Positions 1-9,187 of a DNA stretch of 64,000 nucleotides are shown here, piece after piece; position 1 is the first letter of the stretch; every line of letters starts with the position of its first letter. This DNA is from Diploptera punctata (lineage: Eukaryota > Arthropoda > Insecta > Blattodea > Blaberidae), in assembly GCA_030220185.1 (NCBI GenBank), contig JASPKZ010003421.1:558001-622000 (forward strand), written 5' to 3'. The translations under genes were made by a program, and so were the position numbers. Below the pieces are notes generated by a model. It worked only from the letters and a program-made list of their open reading frames with translations, was not told the DNA's origin and searched no databases.

Positions 1-820
1 AAACGAAATTCCTTAGATGAACCAAAGGCTGCACAAGATTGGATCGGATAAAGAATGAAGATGTAGGAACAGAATTAAATATACAGGGTGTAACAGGACC
101 TCACCGACAAAATGATAGAGACGATATGCCATTAAGAGAGGATCTTTTTTTTGTGAAGGAACATATAGTCGCAAACACATCGTTTATGAGTTATGCTCAG
201 ATGGTTGGTGTTCACCCGTAAGGGTCAGTATTGAATACAAACAATTATACACGTATAATTTTATTGGAAAAGACATGTTTTTACAACAAGTGTTCAAACA
301 ATAAGTGTTTTGACCATGTCAAAAAGGATCCTGCCATGCTCGGTCTCGCTGGCCGATCGTTGCTGCGACAGTACAAAACATGCACAGGGTCGACTGTTTG
401 AACACTTATTGTAAAATATATCATTTTCAATAAAATGATATGTACAATTATTAGTATTCAATTCCGAACCTTACGGGTGAACATCTTCATCTGCACATAA
501 CTTATAAACGACGTGTTTGCGACTATATGTTCCTTCGCAAAAAATGATCCTCTTTGCATGGCATATCGTCCCTATCATTTTGTCGGTGAGGTCCTGTTAC
601 ACCCTGTATATTCACTGAATGATATAACCAAAGAATATAGAGATAAGTGGCTAGACATGTAGAAATAATAAATGTAACAAGATTACCAAAAGCAGCATTG
701 AACTACAAGCCAAGAGGCACACGAAAAGTAGGAAGGCCAGCGAGAAGATGGACAGAACAACTGTGAGGCGTAACAGGCAATTTGCCTAAGAAGAAGAAGA
801 AGAAGAGGAAGAAGTAGAAG
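1..820 (+). pseudogene. LINE-A reverse transcriptase C-terminus, split by a MITE
   Basis: C-terminal tail of a non-LTR retrotransposon ORF2. Before the break the + strand reads RIKNEDVGTELNI. After it, from 609, come ..VTRLPKAALNYKPRG and a GRPARRW motif, then a stop and an AAGAAGAAG-rich 3' tail near 790-820. The same order (NED.RTELNIF, then YKPKGRR..GRP..RW) occurs in the longer copy at 6085-6740. The two halves join if the 84-606 element and one TA are removed. Stops and shifts are present, so this is a dead 5'-truncated copy. Confidence 0.75.
82..608. mobile_element. MITE with ~210-bp inverted repeats, TA target duplication
   Basis: The left end CAGGGTGTAACAGGACCTCA (84) is repeated in reverse complement at the right end (606), and similarity continues inward for about 210 bp on each side. 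TA flanks both ends (82-83 and 607-608). About 110 bp of unrelated loop remain. It has no transposase. TA duplication and CAGGGTG termini are shared with the coding element at 11609-13299, so a Tc1/mariner-type transposase probably moved it. It interrupts LINE-A and is therefore younger than that copy. Confidence 0.85.
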
Positions 821-1080
821 ACATCATGTAATATGTTCCTAATGAAACAGGCAGACGTGTGAGAGCATAAACTGTAGAAACAAATAATAAATCGAATTCC
901 ACATTCACTAGAACATGTACATTTTCTAGTTACCATGGTAACCCGATTATTGTAGTATTTTAAAAATTGAGTAACAGGTGGTTACCCTGTTAAAATAAAA
1001 TAACATGGAAAAAGTTAAAAATAGCAATCGAGTTAACGTATAAAATATATAATTTTACGAAAATATTTGAGAAATTGGCC
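821..1080. other. AT-rich stretch, nothing recognised
   Basis: No coding frame or repeat that I could recognise, apart from the purine-rich LINE tail at its left edge. Confidence 0.5.
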
Positions 1081-1290
1081 TTGTAGCCAGCGTTCCAGAT
1101 GCCCCGGGGTTAGATTCCCGAACTTGGACATCAGGTTTTTTCTCTAAAGAGAAGTAAGCGCTTTCCATCAGGGGTTGTGCGTGAATATGTACTCATGTAT
1201 TAATAAAAAAAGTACTGAGTGTGGATCACATTCATCAGTATCAAATGAACTGGCATGAACATGTGGACAGTATGCCCGGATTCAGGATTC
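1081..1290 (+). mobile_element. tRNA-derived SINE-like repeat
   Basis: TAGCCAGCGTTCC followed by GGGGTTAGATTCCCG looks like a degenerate tRNA head with a pol III B box, followed by the kind of non-tRNA body seen in other SINEs here (TCTCTAAAGAGAAGTAAGCG). The 3' end is not clear. Confidence 0.5.
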
Positions 1291-1569
1291 CTAAGACAAT
1301 TTTTCAAAGTACTGATCAAATGGTAAAATATTTGAGACAGGCTAAGTAGAGATGGTTGCAAACAGAATTGTAGATCGTAACAGTATTTTTCAGAACTACG
1401 ATACTTAAGAAGAAGAAGAAGATGGTGATGTTAAGAACAAGAAAAAGAAAAGTAAAAGAAAAAAAACTGAAGACAATCAGAGGTAAACGTAAAGTGTGAC
1501 TCCACTGCAGGTGATTGAGCACCGGCATGAGTTGTGAGCTGGTTTTCATCCCTACATGACCGAAGTCTT

Positions 1570-2035
1570 TTCTTCACAACATTTTGAGGAATTAAAATAT
1601 CTTGGAACGATAATAACAAACAAATAATTTATACTATAGAAATGCAGACTACACACCATGCATGATGGAGATTGTCATCTCTAATTCTCTCAAAACATAT
1701 ATTAATATGGTCAAACAGGCGGTTCTTCAAGTTATATTAAATGGGTGCGTAACAGGTATCTTATTTTAAGACTGAATAAACAATTGCGTTTATTTGAGAA
1801 TAAAGTGCTTAGAAAGATGTTTGGAACAGAGAGAGATTTACATATAGATGAATGGAAGAAAGTAGGGCCTACGTAACAGTGAATTTCACGATATTGATAC
1901 TAAACCAGATGTGATAAGAACAGACTCTGAAGGGCAAGGCATGTGACACGTTTTAAAACTGAAAGAGAGGCACGGAAACTTATTGTAGGAAAAAAACAAA
2001 GGTAGCCAGTAGATAGGCAAAGATGGGGTGGTAGA
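1570..2035 (+). pseudogene. LINE-B reverse transcriptase C-terminal fragment
   Basis: Reads EELKYLGTIITNK, then after a damaged gap LRLFENKVLRKMFGTERD and ..EAVK-like LIVGKKQR, matching in order the LINE-B ORF at 33763-34758 (FKYLGTIITN, RRLRVFENKVLRKIFGPKRD, KLLVGKPEGKR). Several stops and shifts. An old decayed copy. Confidence 0.7.
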
Positions 2036-2635
2036 ATAACATTTGTCATGTAGATTGCAACACCTATAGCAAGACTTAAAACAGGACACCTTAGAACTTC
2101 TAAAGTAATATATGGCAAGAAAACTTTCCCAAGTGTAACACATCACCATATATTGCAGTAAACCACCATAAAATAGAAAACTGACACCGAAAATAAAATA
2201 TATCCTAATTATAAAAATAACACCCCTTAAATACATGATATCACTTATATAAATACGTTTGAAACGAATTTTTGCTGTTCACTGTTTCAGAAATATTACT
2301 TAGTAAACGTTTTAGTTTATTATATTTACGATAATTTTAGATCATCATAACTATGAAGTTATAAATGATAAAAGTTATATTTTGATATTAATACGTTTAT
2401 AAATGTATTCACTATATTTAGGAATACATAAAATTAAAAATAATAAACTGCATGATTTTTTGCTATCCGATTTGATATGTGGTACTGCTACGCTATCGAT
2501 TGAAGCATTAATTCGATAGGAATTGGGATAGAATAACCAATCATACATTGGATACCCTTTATACCCAAATCCAGGTTCATGTTTATATATTTATATGTGT
2601 GATGGGTATGAAACAAATGTAGTTTATGTCCATCG
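2036..2635. other. AT-rich stretch, nothing recognised
   Basis: No coding frame with family resemblance and no clear repeat found. Confidence 0.4.
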
Positions 2636-2765
2636 ATTGTAATTCTGCCCGAGGGCAGGTCTTTCACTGCAAAAATAGCATTTTCATGCTATGCTTTGCT
2701 GCTTTATAGGGAATTATTGGTGTGGTAGCTTCCCGTTGCTTTCCACACCGATCAAGTTTAGGTAA
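2636..2765 (-). mobile_element. SINE-2 3' portion
   Basis: CTGCCCGAGGGCAGGTCTTT and GTGGTAGCTTCCCGTTGC match, in reverse complement, the 3' part of the SINE-2 copies at 45083 and 63612 (GCTATGATTGCAGTGAAGGA..GGGCAGAAT). The tRNA head and the CAT-rich middle are missing. Confidence 0.75.
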
Positions 2766-3455
2766 TGGTTTAATAATGAATCAGCCAATATACTTACTTT
2801 TGGCACTCATTTTGGTAAACATATTGTGTATAATTATAAATGCAATCAAATAAATATGTTTAAAATCATTTAAAGACAATTTTATGACACCTGCGGCGAA
2901 GCGGATGTTTTTTTAAAACCAAAATGTGTGTTGCAGAGAGATTTAACGAGGGTTGGTTCACAGATTCAAAAAGCATGTTGCAATTAAAATTTATATTGGC
3001 CATCAATTTGAATGACATCAAACTGTAGCCATGAGATTCAATCATCGTTACTTTGTTGTATAGTACTGATACCACATGCATAACAAAAATGAACAGTGAG
3101 TAAATGCAGACTCAATTCTCATTCACAACACAAAAATATATAAAATTCTCTCTCTAGCTATCATTTCATTTGGTAGCCTACAAGTGTCTGGCTGAGTAAC
3201 TCATTGTTAAAAGTATAAAACAAATGAAAATATGCGCATTTAGATACTATTATCCTACCATTTGACCACTTCTGCTATTTTATATTAATATACTACTGTT
3301 ATGAGGCTATTCCAACTAGAGAATAATTAATAGAACAGATGAGCAATTTTAATTAACTGGGAAACAGTGTGTCATCAATACATCTTGTGTCTCATAGAAA
3401 ATGTGAAGACATTATAACACAATAAATACATTTAATTACGAAGTATCAAGGGAAC

Positions 3456-3458
<3 letters not shown>
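2766..3458. other. AT-rich stretch, nothing recognised
   Basis: No supportable gene. The reading frame at 2866-3081 has no family resemblance. Confidence 0.4.
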
Positions 3459-3533
<75 letters not shown>

Positions 3534-3555
3534 TAATAATAATAATAATAATAAT
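3459..3555. repeat. (AAT)n microsatellite
   Basis: Near-perfect AAT tract. With the tract at 3826-3889 it flanks the palindromic ribozyme element, suggesting one tract split by insertion. It is probably the 3' tail of the minus-strand LINE-D copy. Confidence 0.9.
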
Positions 3556-3657
3556 CAACTTTTATAAGATTCATGATGTGTTCCGTTGAGGTTTATTCAA
3601 AATTAATATAAAATTATGGAATATTCACCTGAAAGGTCCGTCTCCTCAATCATTTAA

Positions 3658-3693
3658 CTGTAGCGCTTTCGGGACTTGTCCCATCATCGGTAG
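3658..3693 (-). ncRNA. Hammerhead ribozyme motif, left arm of palindrome 1
   Basis: On the minus strand: CCGATGA (consensus CTGATGA), stem II GGGAC/GTCCC, GAAA, self-complementary AGCGCT, then the predicted cut site TA^CAG. The second core base is C in place of T, which may weaken or abolish cleavage. Confidence 0.6.
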
Positions 3694-3728
3694 GATTGGC
3701 AGGATTCAGTGAAACACCAGTTTTGAAT

Positions 3729-3765
3729 CCTGCCGATGATGGGACAAGTCCCGAAAGCGCTACAG
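3729..3765 (+). ncRNA. Hammerhead ribozyme motif, right arm of palindrome 1
   Basis: Stem I CCTG/CAG, CCGATGA core with the same T-to-C change, stem II GGGACAAGTCCC, GAAA, stem III AGCGCT, cut site TA^CAG. Confidence 0.6.
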
Positions 3766-3821
3766 TTAAATGATTAATTAAGTTGAGGAGACGGACCTTT
3801 CAGGTGAATATTCCATAATTT

Positions 3822-3825
<4 letters not shown>

Positions 3826-3888
<63 letters not shown>

Positions 3889-4300
3889 CTTTATTTTAGC
3901 TGGCAGAGTTAAGGCTATAAGGCGTTCTCTTCCACTCAACCAGCGGATGGTAGAATTATACAAACATTACATACTTATTACAATTTTATATTATTAAAAT
4001 ACAGACTAAACAAAATACAATAATGATGTGATCTAATACTAGCTAATACTAACAAAAATATGGAATATAATAAAATTAAAATGATATAGAAATAAAGTAA
4101 GTAGCTTCTTAGATGATTATTTATAGAATGTTGTATATAGTTATTATGCAGTTGATGTTTTCATTGTGTTGAACTTATGATATTAGTTAATTTGTATTTA
4201 AATAATGATAGCGATTGACAGTCCCTGACATGACTGGGAAGTACGTTCCATAAAGGAGACACTTTTAAAATGTTATAAAACAATTACCATTCCTACTCTG
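3826..4300 (-). pseudogene. LINE-D (CR1/L2-like) C-terminus and 3' UTR with ATT tail
   Basis: On the minus strand, WNVLPSHVRDCQSLSLFKYK is a typical CR1/L2-type ORF2 ending. A 3' UTR follows that ends in GGTTGAGTGG..CTTAACTCTGCCAGC and runs into (ATT)n (3826-3889 on + as AAT). The plus-strand copy at 34905-35664 ends in the same UTR and tail. Confidence 0.7.
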
Positions 4301-4314
4301 CTAAATTGATAAGA

Positions 4315-4600
4315 ACATTAGATCTTAACAAAAAACCAGGAACGAAGAATAGTAACTTCAGAAATGAGATTTATGAGGAGTTTGATTGGCTGTACAATAC
4401 CAGATCGGAAACGAAATGAAGATATACGAATAGAACTAAATACATTTAATCTATTGGATAGGATTGCACAATACAGAGACGAATGGATGGACCACATCAA
4501 TAGAATGGATGATAACAAAATCCCGAAATAGATTCTTTACTACAGACCACTATAACGAAGAAATGTAGGAAGACCCAGTAGATGACAAACCAATTCCAAC
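4315..4600 (+). pseudogene. LINE-A C-terminal fragment
   Basis: Reads RKRNEDIRIELNTFNLLDRI, then YRDEWMDHINRMDDNKIPK, a stop, and a degraded RRNVGRPSR. Same order as other LINE-A ends. The hAT-like MITE begins about 20 bp downstream. Confidence 0.75.
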
Positions 4601-4622
4601 ATGAGATCGGAAGAGACTTTAA

Positions 4623-5161
4623 GGTCTAATATAACGGTCTGCAACGTTTTTCGCCTCGCTAACCCCTTCCACAACGACCTGAGTTCGCTGTAGGCCTACC
4701 ATTGAGTTTTAAATAGGCTATACATAAGTAGACTAGCATAACATTTAATTTCAAGACACAGTTTAATAACCTAACATTAACTTAACCCTTAACGGTTAAA
4801 ATCTGAAGTTACTTTAGTTACGGCTTAAATGTTACACAACGTGTATGCCTAGTTGCAATAATACGAGTAAATACCAAGTTTTCATGGTAATTACTCATCT
4901 CTTTCTTGGAATTCAGTGAGAAGATTGCGCCCGCTTTCCATGGCACAGTGTTTTGAAGTCAGGAACCACAGAAGTTAAATAAAGTCTCAAATAACTTTCA
5001 GCACAAAATCTGTTTCTGTATTTATTTTTCCGTATCAAATGCCGTTTCAAATAGGCATATGAAGAAAGCGAATTTTCGAACAAATAGAGGTAAAATAGGC
5101 CTATGTAACAAGAGGCATTATAGTGTTAATTTAAATAATAATAATAATTTATTATTATTAT

Positions 5162-5232
<71 letters not shown>

Positions 5233-5372
5233 GGCAATGCCGCAGAAGTGAAGAAAATAAAAGGGCTAACCTTGAAACCCGCAATTACGGAAAAGTTACG
5301 GCGAGCCCCTTGAATTATTTTGCGAACCCCCTGGGGGTTCACAAACCACAGGTTGGGAAACCATGGTCTAAT
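4623..5372. mobile_element. hAT-like non-autonomous element with 8-bp target duplication
   Basis: GGTCTAAT occurs directly at both edges (4623-4630 and 5365-5372), the duplication length expected for hAT. The right end in reverse complement reads ATGGTTTCCCAACCTGTGG, close to the common hAT terminus. The left end ATAACGGTCTGCAAC is a diverged inverted match. The interior is AT-rich with an ATT array (5160-5231) and no transposase; the in-frame protein through that array is a repeat artefact. Confidence 0.65.
5160..5232. repeat. (ATT)n microsatellite
   Basis: Near-perfect ATT tract inside the hAT-like element. Confidence 0.95.
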
Positions 5373-5434
5373 CCATGATGCTGATGTTGATGATTATAAT
5401 GAGGCTATTATACCTACTATCACTGTATAGAAAA

Positions 5435-5580
5435 TATAAGTCCCGTTGGACCAGAGGTTACCATGATCACTGGGTTTGAATATTGGTGGGTTCAGATCGG
5501 GCGGGATCAATACATTTTTAAGGGCGTAAAAATAAGGGAAGTAAAGCCGTGGATGTTGTGTCACCTGAGGCTATTAATAT
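5435..5580 (+). mobile_element. tRNA-derived SINE-like fragment
   Basis: GTTGGACCAGAGGTTACCAT followed by GGTGGGTTCAGATCGGGCGG resembles a tRNA A/B-box pair; a short body follows. Confidence 0.5.
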
Positions 5581-5990
5581 CACATCGGCCGCGGTGGCAC
5601 AGAGATTATTTTCCTTGCCCATAGTCCCGATGGTCGAGTTCAAACCCGGGCAAGGTCAATGACTTTTAGGATGGAAAAATCTAAAGGGCAAGTCCTCTGG
5701 GAGGGATGTTAAGCCGTGAAGTCCTAAATCTGTAGTTTATCGAGATCGCAAAAGAATCTCAAACCTGAAAAAAGAGACCTCTGAATAAAATTTAACCGAC
5801 CTCCGTACATTCAAGTAATACCTTACTTGCCTACTAAATTCACATTAAATCGGTAAGCTGAGCACATGCCACTCATGGATATCTGTAGGGAAATAAGCGT
5901 AACTAAATTAGCTTCGTACTGAAATTCCTGCAAGGGGAGTACCTATGTCTCCATGTAGGAAGTGGGAGGTATATACTATGCACACGTTCA
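5581..5990 (+). mobile_element. SINE-1 (tRNA-derived), diverged copy
   Basis: Starts CGGCCGCGGTGGCACAGAG, has the B box GAGTTCAAACCCGGGC, then AAGCCGTGAAGTCC and a body matching the copies at 44168 (+) and 19685 (-). The 3' end is poorly defined. Confidence 0.75.
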
Positions 5991-6084
5991 TATTAATAAA
6001 AGGTCACTGAGCAAAATTACTCAAGCTTTCGAGCCGAGATTTGAATTACAAAACTATTAACATAAGTTGTTAAAGAACACCAGT

Positions 6085-6740
6085 TACATCGTTATCAACA
6101 GCAAGGATTAAGCCCAATGCCCTGTTCCGATCTCATTATAGGTCGAATTGGTCCTTCCATCTCTTCAATGGTCTTCCCAACATTCTTCTCCCTTTTGGTT
6201 TATAATTATACATTCTTCTTGGTATGCGCTGTTCATTCATTCGTAATAAGTGCTGAAGATAAGCATTTTGATAATATTTTATTCTTTCACAGAGATTAAA
6301 TATATTAAGTTCTGTTCTTGTATCTTCGTTTTTCTTTTTATCGGTTCTTTGGTATCCTGCTATTGCTCTCAACATCTTCATTTCAGCAGCCTCTATTTGT
6401 TTACTATCTGCCTTTGTTAATGTCCAGGTTTCACCTCCATAGATAAGAGGTGGAACTGTCAATACTTTGTAAAACTTCAAAATAGTTTCTTTTCTAGTCT
6501 TATTCAATAAAGTGCGTTTAATTGTGCCACAAACATAATTGAATCGTTGTATTTTAGTGTGTTTATCTAAATTTCTGTCATTGCCTAAATGACATCCCAA
6601 ATAATTAAAATTCTGAACTTGGTCTATAATTACATTGTTTATCATTATTTTTGTTCTTATTGCACATTTTCCTTTCAGAGCTAATATTTTTGTTTTAGAT
6701 GCAGATATTCTTAAATTATATTTTAGAGAGATATTATTTA
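6085..6740 (-). pseudogene. LINE-A reverse transcriptase C-terminal half
   Basis: A 169-residue open stretch (6136-6645) extends upstream in frame to about 6735. In order: YNLRISASKTKILALKGK, VQNFNYLGCHLG, VPPLIYGGETWTLTK, MKMLRAIAGYQRTDKKKNED, YKPKGRR and GRPLKRWKDQF, with NEIGTGHWA and a stop after one frame change near 6110. This is the RT thumb and C-terminus downstream of the catalytic palm, so the copy is 5'-truncated. Confidence 0.85.
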
Positions 6741-7404
6741 AAGTATATATAATAGCAAAACGAATACAACGAATTACTGAAGTAACACTAGGAGAAGAAC
6801 AAAACGGGTTCCGAAAAGGAAGATCTTGTACCGATGGAGTATTTGCCCTGAATCAGATAATAAATAAAAGACAAGAAAAACACCTAGAAACACATTTGTT
6901 ATTTATAGACTTAGATAAAGCATTTGATCGAGTAAACAGGGAAATATTGTGGAATATCCTAAAAGAAAAAAGGCCTCCCTATTCAGATTATAGAAACTGT
7001 TAAGAGCTAGTAAAAAAATTAATTAATAATTAAAAAATTAAAGAAAAGTTTTAAATATTTGTATTGACCCTCAGTTGACTAAAAATAAGACATTTTTTCA
7101 AATAAACCAAGGAGTACGACAAGGGTGTTCACTCTCACCTATATTATTCAATATTTATATGGACGATATCCTAAAGAATGGAAGAAGATTTTAACTAATG
7201 AAGGAATATTAATTGAAAATAAAAGATAAAATAAATGCTTTATTATTCGCTGATGATGTTGTACTTTTAGCAGAATCTGAAAATGAGCTCCAAATATTAG
7301 CATATAAATTTAAATTAATAGCCAATATATATAATTGTAAAATATCAATAAATAAGTCAAAAGTAATGGCATTTATTGGTAAATATGGAATTACAGTAAT
7401 ATAA
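6741..7404 (+). pseudogene. LINE-A reverse transcriptase palm fragment
   Basis: Reads EEQNGFRKGRSCTDGVFAL and FIDLDKAFDRVNREILW (catalytic motif A), then after shifts NQGVRQGCSLSPILFNIYMD (motif B region) and LLFADDVVLLAESENEL (ADD, motif C), ending at KSKVMAFIGKY. It lies head to head with the minus-strand fragment to its left. Both contain the YN..IS..K.K segment in different versions, so they are probably two elements and not one inverted copy. Confidence 0.85.
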
Positions 7405-7419
7405 TGTACGGTTAAAAAC

Positions 7420-8690
7420 TTGTAGGTCCGTCTCCTCAACTTAAGTTCTTTTAAACCTCTGTAGGCCTTTCGGGACTAGTCCCATCATCAGCAGAATGTA
7501 TTAGGTCCGTTCTTGTTGACCCTTGTTGAAGCACTGACTTGGTTGTGAGAATTTTGTACAGAGGATTGTGTGGATTAGGTGTGTATTCATTGAGAATCAG
7601 GTTGTTGTTGATTTCTCTTAGGATTGCGAATCCTCCAGTATATTTATTCTCGTTGGAATGTTTTCTCTATGTACTATTATGAGGGTGTTATCAATGTTAT
7701 GCATATGGTGTCCAGCTTGAATTACATGTTTTGCGTAACTTGATTTTCCTCCATTGTAAATGAAATCTCTGAAATGTTCCTTGAATCTAATGTTGAAGCT
7801 TCTGTTAGTTTTCCCAATGTATAATTTATTGCAGTCTGTACATGTTAATTTGTAGGATGCCTTTATTGTCGAATTCATCTATTTCTTTGATGTTGTTGTT
7901 TATTAAATTGTTTAATTTGTTGTCAGTTCTGTAAGATATATTAATATTCTTATCGAGCTTTTTTAGTGTGTTGGCCAATTTTAATGTTTATTTACCAGTG
8001 TACGTGAGAGTTATCCATTTCTTGTTGTTGTCATTGGATTCTATTTCAAGTTTGGTTATGTTGGTAATGTTGTTTTTTCTTTTTTGTTTGTTTATAATTC
8101 TATTTATTATTTGTTTGTTGTAGCCGTTAATTTTTGCCATGTGTTTGATGTAATTTAATTCTTTATTATAATTGTCTTTATTTAGAGGGTGTTTTAACAT
8201 CCTATTTATTAGGCTTTTGAATGTACTTATTTTATGTTGAAAAGGATGTCTCGATTTATTGTTTATGGCTAGTGTGCTGCTTGTCGGTTTTCGATAAATG
8301 CCAATTTCTATTTTGTTGTTGGGGAAGTTTTTTGTTAGTGTTAGGTCCAAATAGTTTATACTGTTGTTGATTTCTGTTTCATCAGTAAAGATGATTTTGT
8401 TGTGCATGTTATTTAAATCTTGAGAGATTTCTTTCTCTTTTCTATTTTCGCTGTCATAAATAATTAATACGTCGTCTACATATCTTGTGAATAATTTTAT
8501 GTTGAATTTGGTAATTAGTTCTTTGAGGTGTGTATTTTCTAATTCTTGTAAGAATATTTCTGCTAGGATTCCCGAAGTGGGGCTTCCGTCTTCTTGGACG
8601 AAGAGTTCGTTGTTGAATTGGAAGTAATTCTGTTGCGTTATTGTTTTTATGGTGTTACTTAGTTGGTTGATGTAGTTATTTTCAAATCAT
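7420..8690 (-). pseudogene. Penelope-like element: RT (YVDD) plus GIY-YIG endonuclease
   Basis: On the minus strand from 8690: a QQNYFQFNNELFVQEDG segment, GSPTSGILAEIFLQELE, RYVDDVLIIYDS (catalytic YVDD at 8470-8481), then NYLDLTLTKNFPNNKIEI and IYRKPTSSTLA (8407-7988), typical of Penelope RT. A stop at about 7988 follows TYTGK, the linker continues, and after a one-base shift comes YKLTCTDCNKLYIGK..F..RFKEHF (7878-7618), a GIY-YIG domain. Another shift near 7630 restores REINNNLILNEYTPNP.. to a stop near 7450. 5'-truncated at the junction with element E. Confidence 0.9.
7457..7495 (-). ncRNA. Hammerhead ribozyme at the 3' end of the Penelope-like element
   Basis: Minus strand: stem I TTCTG/CAGAG, intact core CTGATGA, stem II GGGACTAGTCCC, GAAA, stem III AGGCCT (a perfect six-base palindrome), predicted cut TA^CAG. 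The same bases encode the C-terminal ADDGTSPERPTEV of the element's ORF. Known biology: Penelope-like elements carry hammerhead motifs in their terminal repeats. Confidence 0.8.
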
Positions 8691-9187
8691 TCAATGATTT
8701 TTTATTTACAACCAATCACAGTCGTGTTTCGCCTAGAATTTACCAACTAAAGTTTATCATAATAAAGAAAGCACCTCCTTTTTTAACATTCTGAATAGGT
8801 CATAGCATTATTTTGCAGTTACTGACTCTCTAAGAAATACGGCTACCAGATTGTATATATAGTGCATGAATGTCAACAAAAAACGCATGCGAGAAATAAT
8901 ATACAAACATTTGTAAAAATTGATTATACCATTAAAAAACACTGTTTGCATTTTCTTAAATGAATTATTTTCCAGGAAATGACGTCGCAGAAAAATATAA
9001 TTGACATATTTACATCATACCTATAACGTTGGTTATAAATTTCTCCACTAGGCTGCATTCTTACAACATTGCGATCCTTTCGCAATAAATAATATGACCT
9101 GGTTGCAGTGATGAACAAAAGAAGCAAATGAAGCGTACCAATCGTTTCTCATTTGTTTTCAAACATCGCCGTTTACATTAAATATAT

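Larger units (their letters stand above)
3556..3825. mobile_element. Palindromic element with two inverted hammerhead ribozymes (copy 1)
   Basis: A roughly 270-bp foldback. GGTCCGTCTCCTCAA..CTGTAGCGCTTTCGGGACTTGTCCCATCATCGG on the left returns in reverse complement on the right, with arms of about 95 bp running out to AAAATTATGGAATATTCACC. The arms correspond to the terminal region of the Penelope-like copies in this window. No coding sequence. Nearly identical to copy 2 at 32904-33175. It lies inside an (AAT)n tract, so its target duplication cannot be read. Confidence 0.85.

Noticed and set aside
3658..3765. Rho-independent-style terminator or simple hairpin
   Set aside because: The mirrored sequence contains ordered hammerhead core elements shared with Penelope ends; a plain hairpin does not explain the conserved CTGATGA/GAAA spacing.
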